NCBI RefSeq assembly: GCF_047948215.1
Contig: NC_134467.1
Coordinates: 39,988,520-40,052,519 of the forward strand
Length of the DNA stretch: 64,000 bases
Reading direction: 5' to 3'
DNA from: Lycorma delicatula
Lineage: Eukaryota; Arthropoda; Insecta; Hemiptera; Fulgoridae
Under the pieces are notes generated by a model. It saw only the letters and a program-made list of their open reading frames with translations. It was not told where the DNA came from and made no database searches. Positions within the stretch are counted from its first letter, which is position 1. Every line of letters starts with the position of its first letter. Positions 13,401 through 24,293 of the stretch are shown piece by piece. The position numbers and the translations under genes are program-made.

Positions 13401-16400
13401 TTTGATCGTGCGACACACTAGAAGAGAAAATATACAGAAGTAAATTAATATATTAAATAAAAATTTCAATTTCATTAAACCTACATACAAACTATATAGA
13501 TTAATAAAAACCTCTGTATAGATAAATAAAAATAAATTATATTATGTATTTGTAACTTATTACACAAAGTGATTCCAAATCGCACAGCAATCTCTTGGGA
13601 GATGATTCTACAGCCAAAAAAAGGTCATATAAACATAAGCCAGAAAACGGCTCACTAGCGAGTTTCAGCTTGTGAAATATTTAGCTTAGCTTTCTGCTCC
13701 CTCTGTGAAATTAACCTCAACTAAAATTCTTCGGTAGAAATTGAGTCATAAATTTGGTGCTTCCATATGGTTCTTGATCTAAGAAATTGAATAAAAGTAG
13801 TCCCAGACCTCTATCTTACTTAGGATTTAAGAAAAAAAAGAGGGTAAAACACAGAATTTTCTAGGTTTTTAATTTTTTTTAGGTTTGGAATAAAATAACT
13901 TTATTAATTTACCAATAAACAAATAAAAATTTCTAGTTAACATTGTAGAAAATCTAATTCTTATAAAACTGATGTAAATAATGTCTATTAAAACTAAACA
14001 CAAATTTTAGAAGTTCAACTCTAATAAAAAAACAAAACACACAAACTGAACCAGAAAGTGATTTGATTTTAAACAGAATGATTTACAAACAAATGCTAAA
14101 GATTATAAAAATATATTTGAAAGACATCATTCTAAAACATATTAAAAATTCTTATTTTTTTTTTTTTGATTGGCGATAACAGTTGATCAACAATTAAATT
14201 TAGTGTTTAGCATTTGAATATTCATTTGAGTGGCACGTGATATTATTGTTCGGTCAGTCATTCACAATGGGGGACAACACAATTTTTTTTTTTATTTGGA
14301 AAAGTTGATGGACATGTTGCTAATTCATGATAAAAGTAAATAAAAATTGATTGGTTGTGTGTGAATACCAGGAAAACATTTGGGGCTTTGCAGTCAAGTT
14401 CAAGAAACAGGTATGCTTAAATCAAAACAACTATTCGATGTTGGTTGCAAGCATTTTGTGAGAAATACCGATGTTGAAGAAGCAATAATGAATGCAGTAA
14501 AAGTATCTCCCACCTCAAGCACCAGAAGGCTGTCACATCGTTTTTATGTTTCAGTATCAAGTGTGTGGCAAAAATTATGAGCAACAATTATAAATTCTTG
14601 TACACATGTTGTACAAGAATTATTACCATATGATTTTGATAAACAGATAAATTCTGTCGATGGTTAATTAATTAACATCATCCTGATTTTCTAAGTAATA
14701 TATCTTAAATCTAATTTATAACAAGTTCATAAAATTTGTAATGAGATTAACACAGAATGTTTTATATATTTCTAAAACATAATTTGAGAGATCAGATGGA
14801 TCCATTTATTAAATCAACACAGTGACTTGTTTAAAAATTTAAAACAATTTGAATATGAATTTTGTGAGCTGAATCAACTAGAGCCATTGAAATCAAAGCT
14901 CTAAAAACAGGCTTTATTTCAAATTTACAAAAAAAAAGAATATATAAGATGTAAAACACAGTAATTAGATCTTAAAACTTACCATTTTAATTCCGTTATT
15001 AAATTTTATTAATACAATGGTAAATATGTTATGAATTTTCAAAATATGTATATATATATATATATATATGTATAAAAAAAACTTACCTAACAAATGAAGC
15101 AATGGAATCATTCTGAGATACCCACGCGACACCTTTAATAGCTCCTGTATGTCCTGGAATCGTTAATTTATGTTTTCCTTTTGTCGTCCATAAATGTAAA
15201 GTGCTATCATAACAACCACTTATAATCCTGTAACAAAAGATGTTATTTAACGATCTGTATAGTTACAGATAATCATGGTTGTTTCTATTATTAGCATTTA
15301 GTTACTCTTTTAACATGAAGGTAATAATATATATATCATTTCCTAACACTTACACTAAAACTTTCTGGATATTGATATGACAGTACATTATAATACATGG
15401 GAAGTCCGAAATGTAATGTATAATTGCTCATTTTTTTGTCTTGTAAACAAGAATTTACATGTATTGTAATGCTACTTGTTGTGGGCTTTCTATAAACTGA
15501 TGTTTGGGTTTTCCTGTTAATGTCTTTGGTGGTAAATCTGTTGTTGTTTGAAGTTAATTAGCACAGTGGTCGGTAAGTTGACGAATTATTTGAATTTTCA
15601 GAAAGTTTTATATATATAACTTTTGTGAAGTCAATCTTTTCAAGACCCATATTCTTCTGTACTAATATTTACTGAGCATCAAAATTTTCTTTACATGCTT
15701 CCTAATAACCAACTGTAATAATTATTTAAACAGTTGATATGAGACATCCAATTTTTGGAATGTAGGTAAAGTAGGGAAACCGTTGAATTATGTTTTTGAA
15801 AAACATAAATAAACAAACTTTTATAACAAAGTCACTAAAAAAAATCCATTTCAGTAAATTCTCACCATTTTCCTTTAAGATGAACAGCAGATACCCAATC
15901 ATCATGCAATAAACAATCTTCTGGTTCGGGTGACGGTAACTTTTCAAAATATTCAACAGTTATAACACTTTCTGCTGACAATCCACGATCACTGATATGT
16001 TCTGATAATTGTGAACGTATTAGTTCACCAAGAGCAAGAAAATCAAATTCTATTTCTTTCCAATCATCTGTAGAACTTTCTGTAAAATATTAACAATATT
16101 TTAAATTTAATACATATATAAAAAAAACTGTTTTTGATATATCAAAGATATACAAAATGTGATTAGTGACATAACGCTGCTTACATCAACCTCTTTTATT
16201 CAACGAAAGAAATCAGAAAAGTTAAAAATTCTAGCTACTGACAATTTCTCCTCAACAGACTACTAGGGAAAACAATACAGTATATAAGTATAGAAATTAT
16301 GTAAAAAAAATTCTACTCTTTCAATAAGATTTTGAAATACAGAATCCACGGAGATTATATCTCTCCATACCTTTGATCGATTGTAATCAAAATTAAATTG

Positions 16401-19400
16401 CACCAATAATCTGCATTCAAATTCATTGTACAAAATTACACAAAAATTGGTGTATTCCATCTGAAGATGTCAGATAAAATGATTAATGCCACAAAATAAA
16501 ATTATCGCATACTAACTACATAATCATGACATACTAATGTAAATGAATCATTTATTTAGTAGAATGTAACTTTGAGTAAAAAAAAAAAACAACACAAAAA
16601 ACCTTTAAGGTCTCTCCCCCTCGCTTTACAAGGTTTTGAAAAAGACCAAACACTACCAGAAAGTATCTTTGTTAACTAACATTAAATTATTATACGAAAA
16701 ACTTTACCTAACCTTTTAAGTAAATTATTGAGACAAAGGATATCTCAAAAGAATTAATTTACATGAAATGCTCGAACCACTTGAAATCAATTGATAGATG
16801 AATACTTGTTTTCATGGTAGAGAGGTAGGTTTTAATGTTTCCTGTAGTTTTGATTCTACTTGTTGGAACTACACCAACTTTTATTCAGACACAGGGCAAC
16901 ACCAATGCTTCACATCTGCATTGGAAGTAACTTTTCTGGTTCAGCCTCCCGCACATTATGAACATGGTCACTGCTAGTAGTCTCTAATACATATGATATG
17001 TCCAAACTAACTGATATTTCCATTTTTAGATTTTTTTTGGCAAAAAACACTTGACCGTTATCAGCGCCCACAGTAAAATAAATAAAAAAAAAAAAAAAAA
17101 GGAACAACAGATAACAAAAACTACATTATGAAAAAAACTAAAAAAAAACAAAAAAATAAAATAACACTAAAACAAAAACAAAAACTACAGATTTAAAAAC
17201 AAAAACCAAAACTTACAACTAGAATCACAGTCTGAATAATAAGAGAAATAAATTTAAAACAAAAAAATAAAAAATTTAAATAAAACAAATAAATTTCAAC
17301 AAAGGAATGATGGGTCTCTTTTTGGATAACAGAACACTAAAAAAAAAAAACTTAAAAAACTAATAAAAACAATATTAAATTCTACTTTGAAATGGGACAA
17401 ACAGATACAAGCAACATTGGTTGATTCAAGCTGCCGGAAACATGAAAGATTATGTCCTTGTATCTAGACACACAAAAGTTGCCAAAGAGATATCAGCTGG
17501 ACACTTGTAACTAGTGATGTATCAATCAGTCTGTGCAAGGCTTTAGGGATATCTACTTTTTTTTTGTCTTCAGTCATTTGACTGGTTTGATGCAGCTCTC
17601 CAAGATTCCCTATCTAGTGCTAGTCGTTTCATTTCAGTATACCCTCTACATCCTACATCCCTAACAATTTGTTTTACATATTCCAAACGTGGCCTGCCTA
17701 CACAATTTTTCCCTTCTACCTGTCCTTCCAATATTAAAGCGACTATTCCAGGATGCCTTAGTATGTGGCCTATAAGTCTGTCTCTTCTTTTAACTATATT
17801 TTTCCAAATGCTTCTTTCTTCATCTATTTGCCGCAATACCTCTTCACTTGTCACTTTATCCACCCATCTGATTTTTAACATTCTCCTATAGCACCGCATT
17901 TCAAAAGCTTCTAATCTTTTCTTCTCAGATACTCCGATCGTCCAAGTTTCACTTCCATATAAAGCGACACTCCAAACATACACTTTCAAAAATCTTTGAA
18001 TTAATTTTTGATGTAAACAAATTATATTTCTTACTGAAGGCTCGTTTAGCTTGTGCTATTCGGCATTTTATATCACTCCTGCTTAGTCCATCTTTAGTAA
18101 TTCTACTTCCCAAATAACAAAATTCTTCTACCTCCATAATCTTCTCCTATTTTCACATTCAGTGGTCCATCTTTGTTATTTCTACTACATTTCATTACTT
18201 TTGTTTTGTTCTTGTTTATTTTCATGCGATAGTTCTTGCATAGGACTTCATCTATGCCGTTCATTGTTTCTTCTAAATCCTTTTTACTCTCGGCTAGAAT
18301 TACTATATCATCAGCAAATCGTAGCATCTTTATCTTTTCACCTTGTACTGTTACTCCGAATCTAAATTGTTCTTTAACATCATTAACTGCTAGTTCCATG
18401 TAAAGATTAAAAAATAACGGAGATAGGGAACATCCTTGTCAGACTCCCTTTCTTATGTTCTTCAATTGTTACTGTTGCTGTTTGGTTCCTGTAAATGTTA
18501 GCAATTGTTCTATCTCTGTATTTGAACCCTAATTTTTTTAAATGCTGAACATTTTATTCCAGTCTACGTTATCGAATGCCTTTTCTAGGTCTATAAACGC
18601 CAAGTATGTCGGTTTGTTTTTCTTTAATCTTCCTTCTACTATTAATCTGAGGCCTAAAATTGCTTCCCTTGTACCTGTACTTTTCCTGAAACCAAATTGG
18701 TCTTCTCCTAACACTTCCTCCACTCTCCTCTCAATTCTTGTGTATAGAATTCTAGTTAAGATTTTTGATGCATGACTACTACAAATACTTTGGATATCTA
18801 CTACAAAACAAAAAATCCATTCATTTTTTCAGTTCAATGAATTCAATATATATTTAAATACATTTTGATATATTTAAATTTTTTAATTTTTGAAGTCAAG
18901 ATACTCAACAAAGTAAAATAATAAATAAATTTTTAATATTAGTATATTATCGCATCATAATTTTTAAAAATATCTTTTCGACTTTTTTAAAAAATTTCGA
19001 AGCTGACTTATCAGGAGAGGGGTATTACATTATTTTAGCGAGTTTATTATTTAAGAAAATAAAAACTTGAATTGCGAAAAAAAAGTTTTTTTTTTTCATT
19101 TTGGCTCCCATATTCATGGGAAAACATTCAAGTAAAATTATTTAAAAATAAAATAATCCCCAAGTGAAGAAAATAAATTTAAAAAAATTATAATTACAAT
19201 CTTGTAAACCTCCAAGCAGGTATCCTCCATTCAGATTATTGAAAAATTAACGAGATTCATAAAATAGTGTTATAAAACATACAATCAACAGAGCAAAAAA
19301 TATTTTTCAAAATTCAAATGGTGGTTCAAATTGACATGTCCCTTTGATGTATTATGTTGATTTATTATGCTAGTGTATTATGTTATCTAGTTTTCTTTGA

Positions 19401-21959
19401 TCCACAACCTTGTAATCTGTCTGGATGATCGTGGGACTGTATATATGATGACCTCTGAAAGAGGCTGATTTGATAAATTTTGATGTACTGTCTACAATTA
19501 CGTTCTTTGCTCATGTGGTGTTTGATGTGAGCTAGTCTGAGTTTTTTTTGTCAGATTTGTTGTATATATATTTTGTTTGATCATGATTTGTATTGTCTGT
19601 CATTCAGAGTGTTTCTTGATGTAATGTTTAGACAGTGATGTATTGCATTGTGGTGTATGAATGTGTGAGTAGGCACATCAACTCCCCCCCCCACCCGTCG
19701 AGAAGTAATGCTTCTTTAAGAAATTCCAGGAAGGGTGAGTAGCCAGGGGTGTAGGTTTAGTTGGTAGTGTGCAAGTACACATATGCATTTAACTACATCT
19801 CGTGGAACCTGTTAACAACTCCGACACTACCATATGACATCTGTAAAATGGATTCCCCACCTCTACAAAAAAGTTCAAATGGTGGAAACTAATTATTAAC
19901 AACAAATCATGTGATGCAATCATTGTTACAATTAAGGAAACTCGTTGTAACTATTAAGTTATTTTATTAAGAAAATACTTAATATAAAAAAAAATTGGAA
20001 ATAATATTGACACACTGTAAATTAAAAAAAAAATGTATAAGATAGTTTCAATACATACCTTTTAATAGTTCATTCAATAAAGTATTCAATTCGTAAATTC
20101 CTGTATTTGAAGGAACAACGAAGGAAGTATCAGGTACTGAATACCTAAAAATAAAATTAAAAAATATTTTTTATGATATTAACTGAACTTTAATATTCCG
20201 CATGAACAAAAGAGAAAATCTTTGTTTTAATTTGTTATAGTATCTTTTGGATAAGATGTTCAGTGTTGATTTAAAGCTAGAATCAAAGAGCAAAAAAGAC
20301 AATTTTAGCTGCATGCATGGCTGTAAATTGATTCCTTATCTTTCCATATGACCCGCTAGCAAAGATGGGAACTCCTAAACAGAAAGCCTTCTGCGTTTTG
20401 CAGTTTGCTAAATATGAATGTACAGTGGTTACAGTTTAAAGAATGTTCCATCGAAAGTTTTATCATGATCCTCCCAGGGACAAGAACAGCTTGAAATGAC
20501 TGGATGTCTAAAAAAAAATTGTTGAACATGTCAGGGAGTCTTTCCTAAAAAATCTGTTAGGAATCTGCCCGCAAACTAGTGATGCTGGTGTGGAATTCTT
20601 TAAGGAAATGATTATATATGATAAATACGCGGCTCTTTTTTCAACTATAAGATGGACAAGAGAATTTTATTTTATAACAAGATTGTTGCATTTCCTCATT
20701 GGCATAACTATACATGATAGGTTTAATTGAATAACATCTTGCCTGACTGCTGAATTGATCAGTATTTAATGACAGGACTTGTTTATGGTGGCCTCTAAGA
20801 TCAGCAAAGTGATTTTTTTTCTTTTAAATTTATGAAGGATCTAGTGTATATGTCATCGTCATCTACTAATCCATCCGATTTGAGGCACGGATTAAGCAGA
20901 TGTTTTCATTACTCTAGATGTGCTAGTTAAAGTGCAGGATGAACTCTCCAAAAGAGTAACTACTCCTGTGACAAAAGATGCTCACATTGTACAGTTGTTT
21001 GGGAAAACTGTAAGACTTACGCTTTCATTTTATTCTTGATTCATTATAATATCAAATTATTAAATAACTTTACAACTCCAATATTCTTCTTCTTCTTGCA
21101 TACCCTGTATAACTTGTATAGAAGTGAAGATCATTCCTGACAAAATTAACAAATTAATAATTAAAAAAGTCACTTACCACCATTTTTTTTATGCATTCAA
21201 ATGCTTTCGTAATAAAATTACATCATCAGGAACTTAAAAATGTATATTATATTCTTGATAAAACTAAAACTTCATTGCCATGTAAAGTATGTAAAATATA
21301 ACAATGGTTATCATGTGTTTAAAACTGTGTCGACTTAAACGTCCTGTCATTATGAATGTCTCGACCGTTATGTCGACACAATTTTAACACATGACGACTG
21401 TTTTTACTTTATATACTATGCATAAACACAACTTTACAATGGAATTATATTTTGAAAGTGCTTGAATGCATAAAAAATTGTTGGCAAGTGGGGTTTTTAA
21501 TTATATAATCATACCAATGTCATGTTTGAAAAAATTATTAAAAATTAACAAATTTGAAATTTCTTCTGCACAAAAAATAACTGGGACATTTATATATAAT
21601 TAAAATAGTGTATCTTATTAAGAATCCAAATAACATGATTATTTGGACAGGCCTGAGAATGACCTTGAAATGAGGTGGTTTTTAATTACAAATTTTGGAA
21701 TATCTATCAGGTCCTGTTTTGAGATGTGCAAATACTGCAAATTTAAAAAACAAAATCAAAATCTGAGATCAAATAACACTGGAAGGAATCAAAAAACATT
21801 CTGTTTTTAGGTTAATACCAGAGAAATAAACTGGAAGGGGAATCATGGAGTTATTTCTGCTCCATCACTAGAAAATCCTACACATTTTTACAAAAATTTA
21901 TTTTAATTTCAGCAACTTTTTAAATAAAATCAATTCATTTACACCTCATTAAATTGTGC

Positions 21960-21992
<33 letters not shown>

Positions 21993-23332
21993 TTGGACCA
22001 TCAAATATATTTACAGGTTAAAAAGTTACAATAGATTTTCAAAACAAATGAAATTTGTAAAATATTAATATTTTGAACATTATATAATATAGAAAATTTG
22101 AGAAGATAAACATTTTTAAATTACTTTCTTTTATATTGATTTCTTTGTGTGCTGATTTTGATGGTGGAAAATTTGAAAAAAAAAATAGTTATCCAACCAT
22201 TTTTGAAATTCTATGTAATGATCCTAGACGTACAAAATCTGGTTTGTGAAATTCAACAAAACTTTAGTACCAAGCAGGATATGCTTTCGCTTGTTTGTGT
22301 TAATTTGGACTACTGATAATATATATGTCATGTTACTCATAGATTACACACAGACAAACGTTAAGAAATTTCTTGTAAAACCATACTAGTAACAATCTCC
22401 ATATTTTAAAAATAAATCCTTATAAACCATCAAAATTGTCTATTTCATTTTTAATCGACCTAAATTCTTTTTCACAACACTGTCAAATTTCATTAGAGAA
22501 AGATTAAATTACACACACTACATTTGATATTTATTCTAAAAGAAAGAAAATTAATATTAAAAGCATGCAACATCACAATGTATATTTTGTCATTAGTTTT
22601 CAGCATGCAATTTTTTTTAATATCATACAAGATACCTAATAGAAAATCAGGAAACATTATTGCAAAGAAATAAGTACTGGTGGTAAACATAAACACTGAT
22701 AAAAAAAGGTAACAAACTTTTTAAAAGACACTAACTTTTTAATAACATCTACCACTGCAATTTTAAGACATTAGGGTTATTTTTATATGATGCAACCTCC
22801 AACTTTTGTAAATTTCAATACTTTTTGGGATTTGAAAGTTAAAGTATTTTAATTGTATTTACATTTTATATTACTGAATAAACTCTACTGTAGATCTTCA
22901 TACAGATAATTTAAGCAATTATGTTTAGGTAATAACCATAAATGAATATATAAAAAAAATGGTAATGAAACTTTACTAACATGAGGTGTAACATAACCTT
23001 ACATACTTCAAAACTTTACTAAAATAAATTGTTTATCAAACAATTTTTAATAATGAAGAGGAAAAATATAAACTCTAACAAAACAAATAAACTGTATATG
23101 TTAAAAAATTACTAAATTCTTTTATTGTGATACGAATTTTTCTAAGATAATTCACATTTAATAAATTAAAAAAAAACATATTTTATTTCTTAAACATTTA
23201 TTCACAATTAACTGTAATAAAAACTACACTATGTACGATAATAATAAAATATGAAAATAATTACTGTTGTTGTTTTGTTATAAATCGTATCTGCAGTTGT
23301 AATCCATCTATTTTAGATGTAGATGCTGCCAT
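7242..23332 (-). CDS. WDR12: Ribosome biogenesis protein WDR12, complete nine-exon gene
   Basis: Coding exons in gene order: 23332-23265, 20144-20059, 16079-15866, 15227-15087, 13417-13242, 12071-11992, 10073-9827, 8118-7986, 7404-7242. All introns are GT-AG and phases join exactly: 1308 nt, 435 residues plus stop, close to human WDR12 (423). The N-terminal about 75 residues are the NLE ubiquitin-like domain ([16 protein letters not shown]). Seven WD40 repeats follow, with closing signatures LHLW, MLWEW, LLKIW, LKVWD, IRLYD, FKLWD and LRIF. In known biology WDR12 (yeast Ytm1) joins PES1 and BOP1 in the nucleolar PeBoW complex, needed for 27S/32S pre-rRNA processing and 60S subunit maturation; its NLE domain binds the AAA ATPase Midasin. 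A basic insert ([11 protein letters not shown], about residues 240-250) between WD3 and WD4 could help nuclear import. No lesion was seen. Confidence 0.96.
7986..8118 (-). CDS. WDR12: WDR12 exon 8
   Basis: Acceptor GTTTTCAG|AA, donor AA|GTAAGT. Encodes WD6: [13 protein letters not shown] through [14 protein letters not shown]. Confidence 0.96.
8249..9479 (-). mobile_element. LINE family A, copy A2, in WDR12 intron 7
   Basis: A 5'-truncated LINE in the same orientation as WDR12, with a poly(A) side (T-run) at 8249-8257. The 9-bp repeat ATCAAAGTT at 8240-8248 and 9480-9488 is a target-site duplication. Recognisable segments are [20 protein letters not shown] near 8430-8490, the stretch [16 protein letters not shown] near 8800, and the RT region 8940-9420. 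Many stops. LINE homology ends at about 9461; the last 18 nt before the TSD are A-rich and not from the element. Confidence 0.88.
9827..10073 (-). CDS. WDR12: WDR12 exon 7
   Basis: Acceptor TTTTTCAG|ACA, donor G|GTATAA. Encodes WD4 ([13 protein letters not shown] to DHTLKVWD) and WD5 ([20 protein letters not shown]). It is the largest exon. Confidence 0.96.
10545..11270 (-). pseudogene. Mariner (DD34D) transposase, N-terminally truncated, in WDR12 intron 6
   Basis: Two minus-strand frames cover the catalytic half. 11270-11019 has [20 protein letters not shown] (first Asp) and [15 protein letters not shown]. 11038-10574 has [11 protein letters not shown] (second Asp), [15 protein letters not shown] (third Asp, 34 residues on) and the usual ending [10 protein letters not shown] frameshift lies near 11025. 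The DNA-binding half is missing: homology stops at about 11270, where another retroelement fragment begins. The outer end near 10545 (GTGCTACCCAAAAGTTCG) looks like a mariner TIR; the other TIR is lost. Confidence 0.85.
11285..11940 (+). mobile_element. Second LINE type, 3' fragment with (ATA)n tail
   Basis: The plus strand reads [15 protein letters not shown] near 11360, then EKQERKILRKIHGVVLTDK near 11445-11500 and [20 protein letters not shown] near 11560-11610, with several stops, as in the C-terminal region of non-LTR reverse transcriptases. It ends in an (AAT)n run at 11928-11940, unlike family A with its poly(A) tail. It abuts the truncated mariner at about 11275. Confidence 0.65.
11992..12071 (-). 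CDS. WDR12: WDR12 exon 6
   Basis: Acceptor TTTCAG|CT, donor AGG|GTATGC. Encodes the loop between WD3 and WD4, [19 protein letters not shown] then DNKSQIR: acidic/serine followed by a basic cluster. Confidence 0.93.
12481..12552 (-). repeat. tRNA-derived SINE family 2, head fragment
   Basis: Minus strand: CCTCTGTGGCGAGTGGTACC (A-box region) then AAGGTTCTGGATTCTAATC (decayed B box). Aligns with the heads at 26310, 27306 and 44632. Lies in WDR12 intron 5. Confidence 0.6.
13242..13417 (-). CDS. WDR12: WDR12 exon 5
   Basis: Acceptor TCTTCTAG|T, donor T|GTGAGT. Encodes the end of WD2 ([12 protein letters not shown]) and WD3 ([12 protein letters not shown] through [11 protein letters not shown]). 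Confidence 0.96.
13565..13690. repeat. Possible decayed end related to the long-TIR element family
   Basis: GTGATTCCAAATCG followed by GGTCATATAAACATAAGCC, AGAAAACGGCTCACTAGCGA resembles, in order, the outer arm of the elements at 34646, 40284 and 54465. Similarity is patchy. Lies in WDR12 intron 4. Confidence 0.3.
14370..14660 (+). pseudogene. Relic of a transposase DNA-binding region
   Basis: The frame reads [40 protein letters not shown], then a stop. The pattern [26 protein letters not shown] is that of the second HTH in Tc1/mariner-type transposases. The catalytic core is not seen. Lies in WDR12 intron 4, opposite strand. Weak but specific. Confidence 0.5.
15048..15070. repeat. (TA)n microsatellite
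   Basis: About 11 TA units, just inside the WDR12 intron downstream of exon 4 (within 40 bp of the donor). Confidence 0.9.
15087..15227 (-). CDS. WDR12: WDR12 exon 4
   Basis: Acceptor GTTACAG|G, donor AG|GTAAGT. Encodes the rest of WD1 ([17 protein letters not shown]) and the start of WD2 ([13 protein letters not shown]). The downstream intron opens with a pyrimidine run and a (TA)n tract. Confidence 0.96.
15866..16079 (-). CDS. WDR12: WDR12 exon 3
   Basis: Acceptor TTTTACAG|AA, donor TG|GTGAG. Encodes the end of the NLE domain ([18 protein letters not shown]), the linker [15 protein letters not shown] typical of WDR12, and the first strand of WD repeat 1 (HDDWVSAV). The split Trp codon is completed in exon 4. 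Confidence 0.96.
17020..17380. repeat. A-rich low-complexity tract in WDR12 intron 2
   Basis: Repeated runs of 6-18 A separated by short C/T-containing words. No gene or element end recognised. Confidence 0.7.
17558..18791 (-). mobile_element. LINE family A, copy A3, in WDR12 intron 2
   Basis: 5'-truncated LINE in the same orientation as WDR12. The 11-bp GGATATCTACT occurs at 17547-17557 before the T-run and at 18792-18802 after the other end. Best-preserved RT motifs: [13 protein letters not shown] (catalytic YxDD-type box) near 18290-18330, [20 protein letters not shown] near 18650-18700, and the long C-terminal frame 17989-17570 ending [13 protein letters not shown]. Frameshifts separate the parts. 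LINE homology ends near 18779; about 12 nt precede the TSD. Confidence 0.88.
18803..20058. other. WDR12 intron 2 remainder with a GC-richer unknown block
   Basis: 18803-19320 is AT-rich. From about 19321 to 19870 the base composition shifts (TG-rich, then an eight-C run near 19683 and GTCGAGAAGTAATG), suggesting an old repeat of unknown class. No coding pattern recognised. Confidence 0.4.
20059..20144 (-). CDS. WDR12: WDR12 exon 2
   Basis: Acceptor TTTTTAG|G, donor G|GTATGT. Encodes [20 protein letters not shown] and onward to NELLK, the body of the NLE ubiquitin-like domain. The split Glu codon is completed in exon 3. Confidence 0.95.
20355..21020 (+). pseudogene. DD41D-type transposase relic in WDR12 intron 1
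   Basis: Plus-strand pieces in order: [20 protein letters not shown] then [15 protein letters not shown] near 20375-20500 (first HTH), [12 protein letters not shown] near 20530, and near 20870-21000 [10 protein letters not shown] and [14 protein letters not shown] then TKDAHIVQL (the usual C-terminus of this lineage). The catalytic middle is deleted or unreadable. It is antisense to WDR12. Confidence 0.65.
21156..21504. mobile_element. Foldback MITE in WDR12 intron 1
   Basis: About 350 bp forming one long imperfect hairpin. The left arm starting AAAAAAGTCACTTACCACC, with TTTTTTATGCATTCAA, is mirrored by TTGAATGCATAAAAAATTG ending near 21504. The arms meet around 21345, where TGTCGACTTAAACG faces CGTTATGTCGACA. 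There is no coding capacity, and AT-rich words flank it. Typical of a nonautonomous inverted-repeat transposon. Confidence 0.75.
21505..23264. other. WDR12 intron 1, no recognisable element
   Basis: AT-rich intron sequence with a (TA)n microsatellite at 21967-21992. No exon, ORF with protein character or known element seen. Confidence 0.55.
23265..23332 (-). CDS. WDR12: WDR12 exon 1 (start codon)
   Basis: Starts at ATG 23332 in context AAAATGG and encodes [20 protein letters not shown] plus two Gln. It ends CA|GTAATT, leaving a split Gln codon completed by exon 2. It begins the NLE domain. Confidence 0.93.
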
Positions 23333-23430
23333 TTTTTTTAAATAACATAATTTCTTCAAACGCAATACGAACACGAGGCTATAGCCATGTTGTTATTGTA
23401 GCGCCGGGTGGTTATAATATGAACTGAAAG
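23333..23430 (-). promoter_or_regulatory. WDR12 5' UTR and promoter-proximal region
   Basis: Immediately upstream of the WDR12 ATG. The minus strand shows a small GC-richer patch near 23395-23412 (CACCCGGCGC, then TACAATAACAACATGG), unlike the AT-rich surroundings. No clear TATA box. The start site is not determinable from sequence. Confidence 0.35.
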
Positions 23431-24286
23431 ATGAATAGACATTAAACATATTTTTTATTAACGCCTTGAACTGAATCTATTAGTACTAATATTGAAAAGC
23501 ACCCAAAATTATTCATAATAAAGTATTTTCTTTTTGAAGAGAACAAACAAATAATTTAAATATGAAAAAATAACATCCATAATAAACAATTCTAGAAATC
23601 TATGAACACACAAACTACAATAACACATCTGCATGTATTAAAAAAAATATAATTTTGATATTTAACGTTTCTAGAAAAAATATGTAAAATAAAGTAAATT
23701 TAAACTTTTGTAGTAGTTAATACTTAAAACTGTTCTATTTAAATCATATGAAGATAGAAAGTCTTAATTATTAGATGACTTAAAGTTGTTCCCTCCAATT
23801 TACCTTACCCGTAAAAACTACAATTTAAAAGGCCATGAGAATACATGTTGTTTCCTAACGGGCTTTAAATCGGCGTGATTTGATATTATGAAAGGGAAAA
23901 AATTATATTTTGCTTTAAAATAATGTTTTCATGATTAAAAATAATGGAACGGTGTATTTAATAATATCGATTGAATACTGTATCAATTATGGTACAAAAT
24001 ATGCGACGTGGGATTCAACAGGTTTATTAGAATAGGTAAGATTTTAGACTAGATAGTGTAATTAATTAATATAAATTACGTAAATATTTGATATCATAAG
24101 GAATCACATGTGTATGTTCTTTTCATGCACTCCTCATCAAAAATCTTTTTTAAATCAAATTCATTTTTATATTAAATTGTCTAATTATTCTTCAAAATTT
24201 AACCTTTAATTTCAAAAGAATTAGAAATAGGAATTATATGTCTACTTATAATTAATTGTATAATGAGAAAATTATAATTTATATTA
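23431..24286. other. Intergenic AT-rich DNA
   Basis: No gene or element recognised between WDR12 and LINE copy A4. Confidence 0.5.
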
Positions 24287-24293
24287 TAGTATT

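Noticed and set aside
23340..23460. Bidirectional promoter driving a gene to the right of WDR12
   Set aside because: No coding exon recognised on the plus strand up to LINE copy A4.
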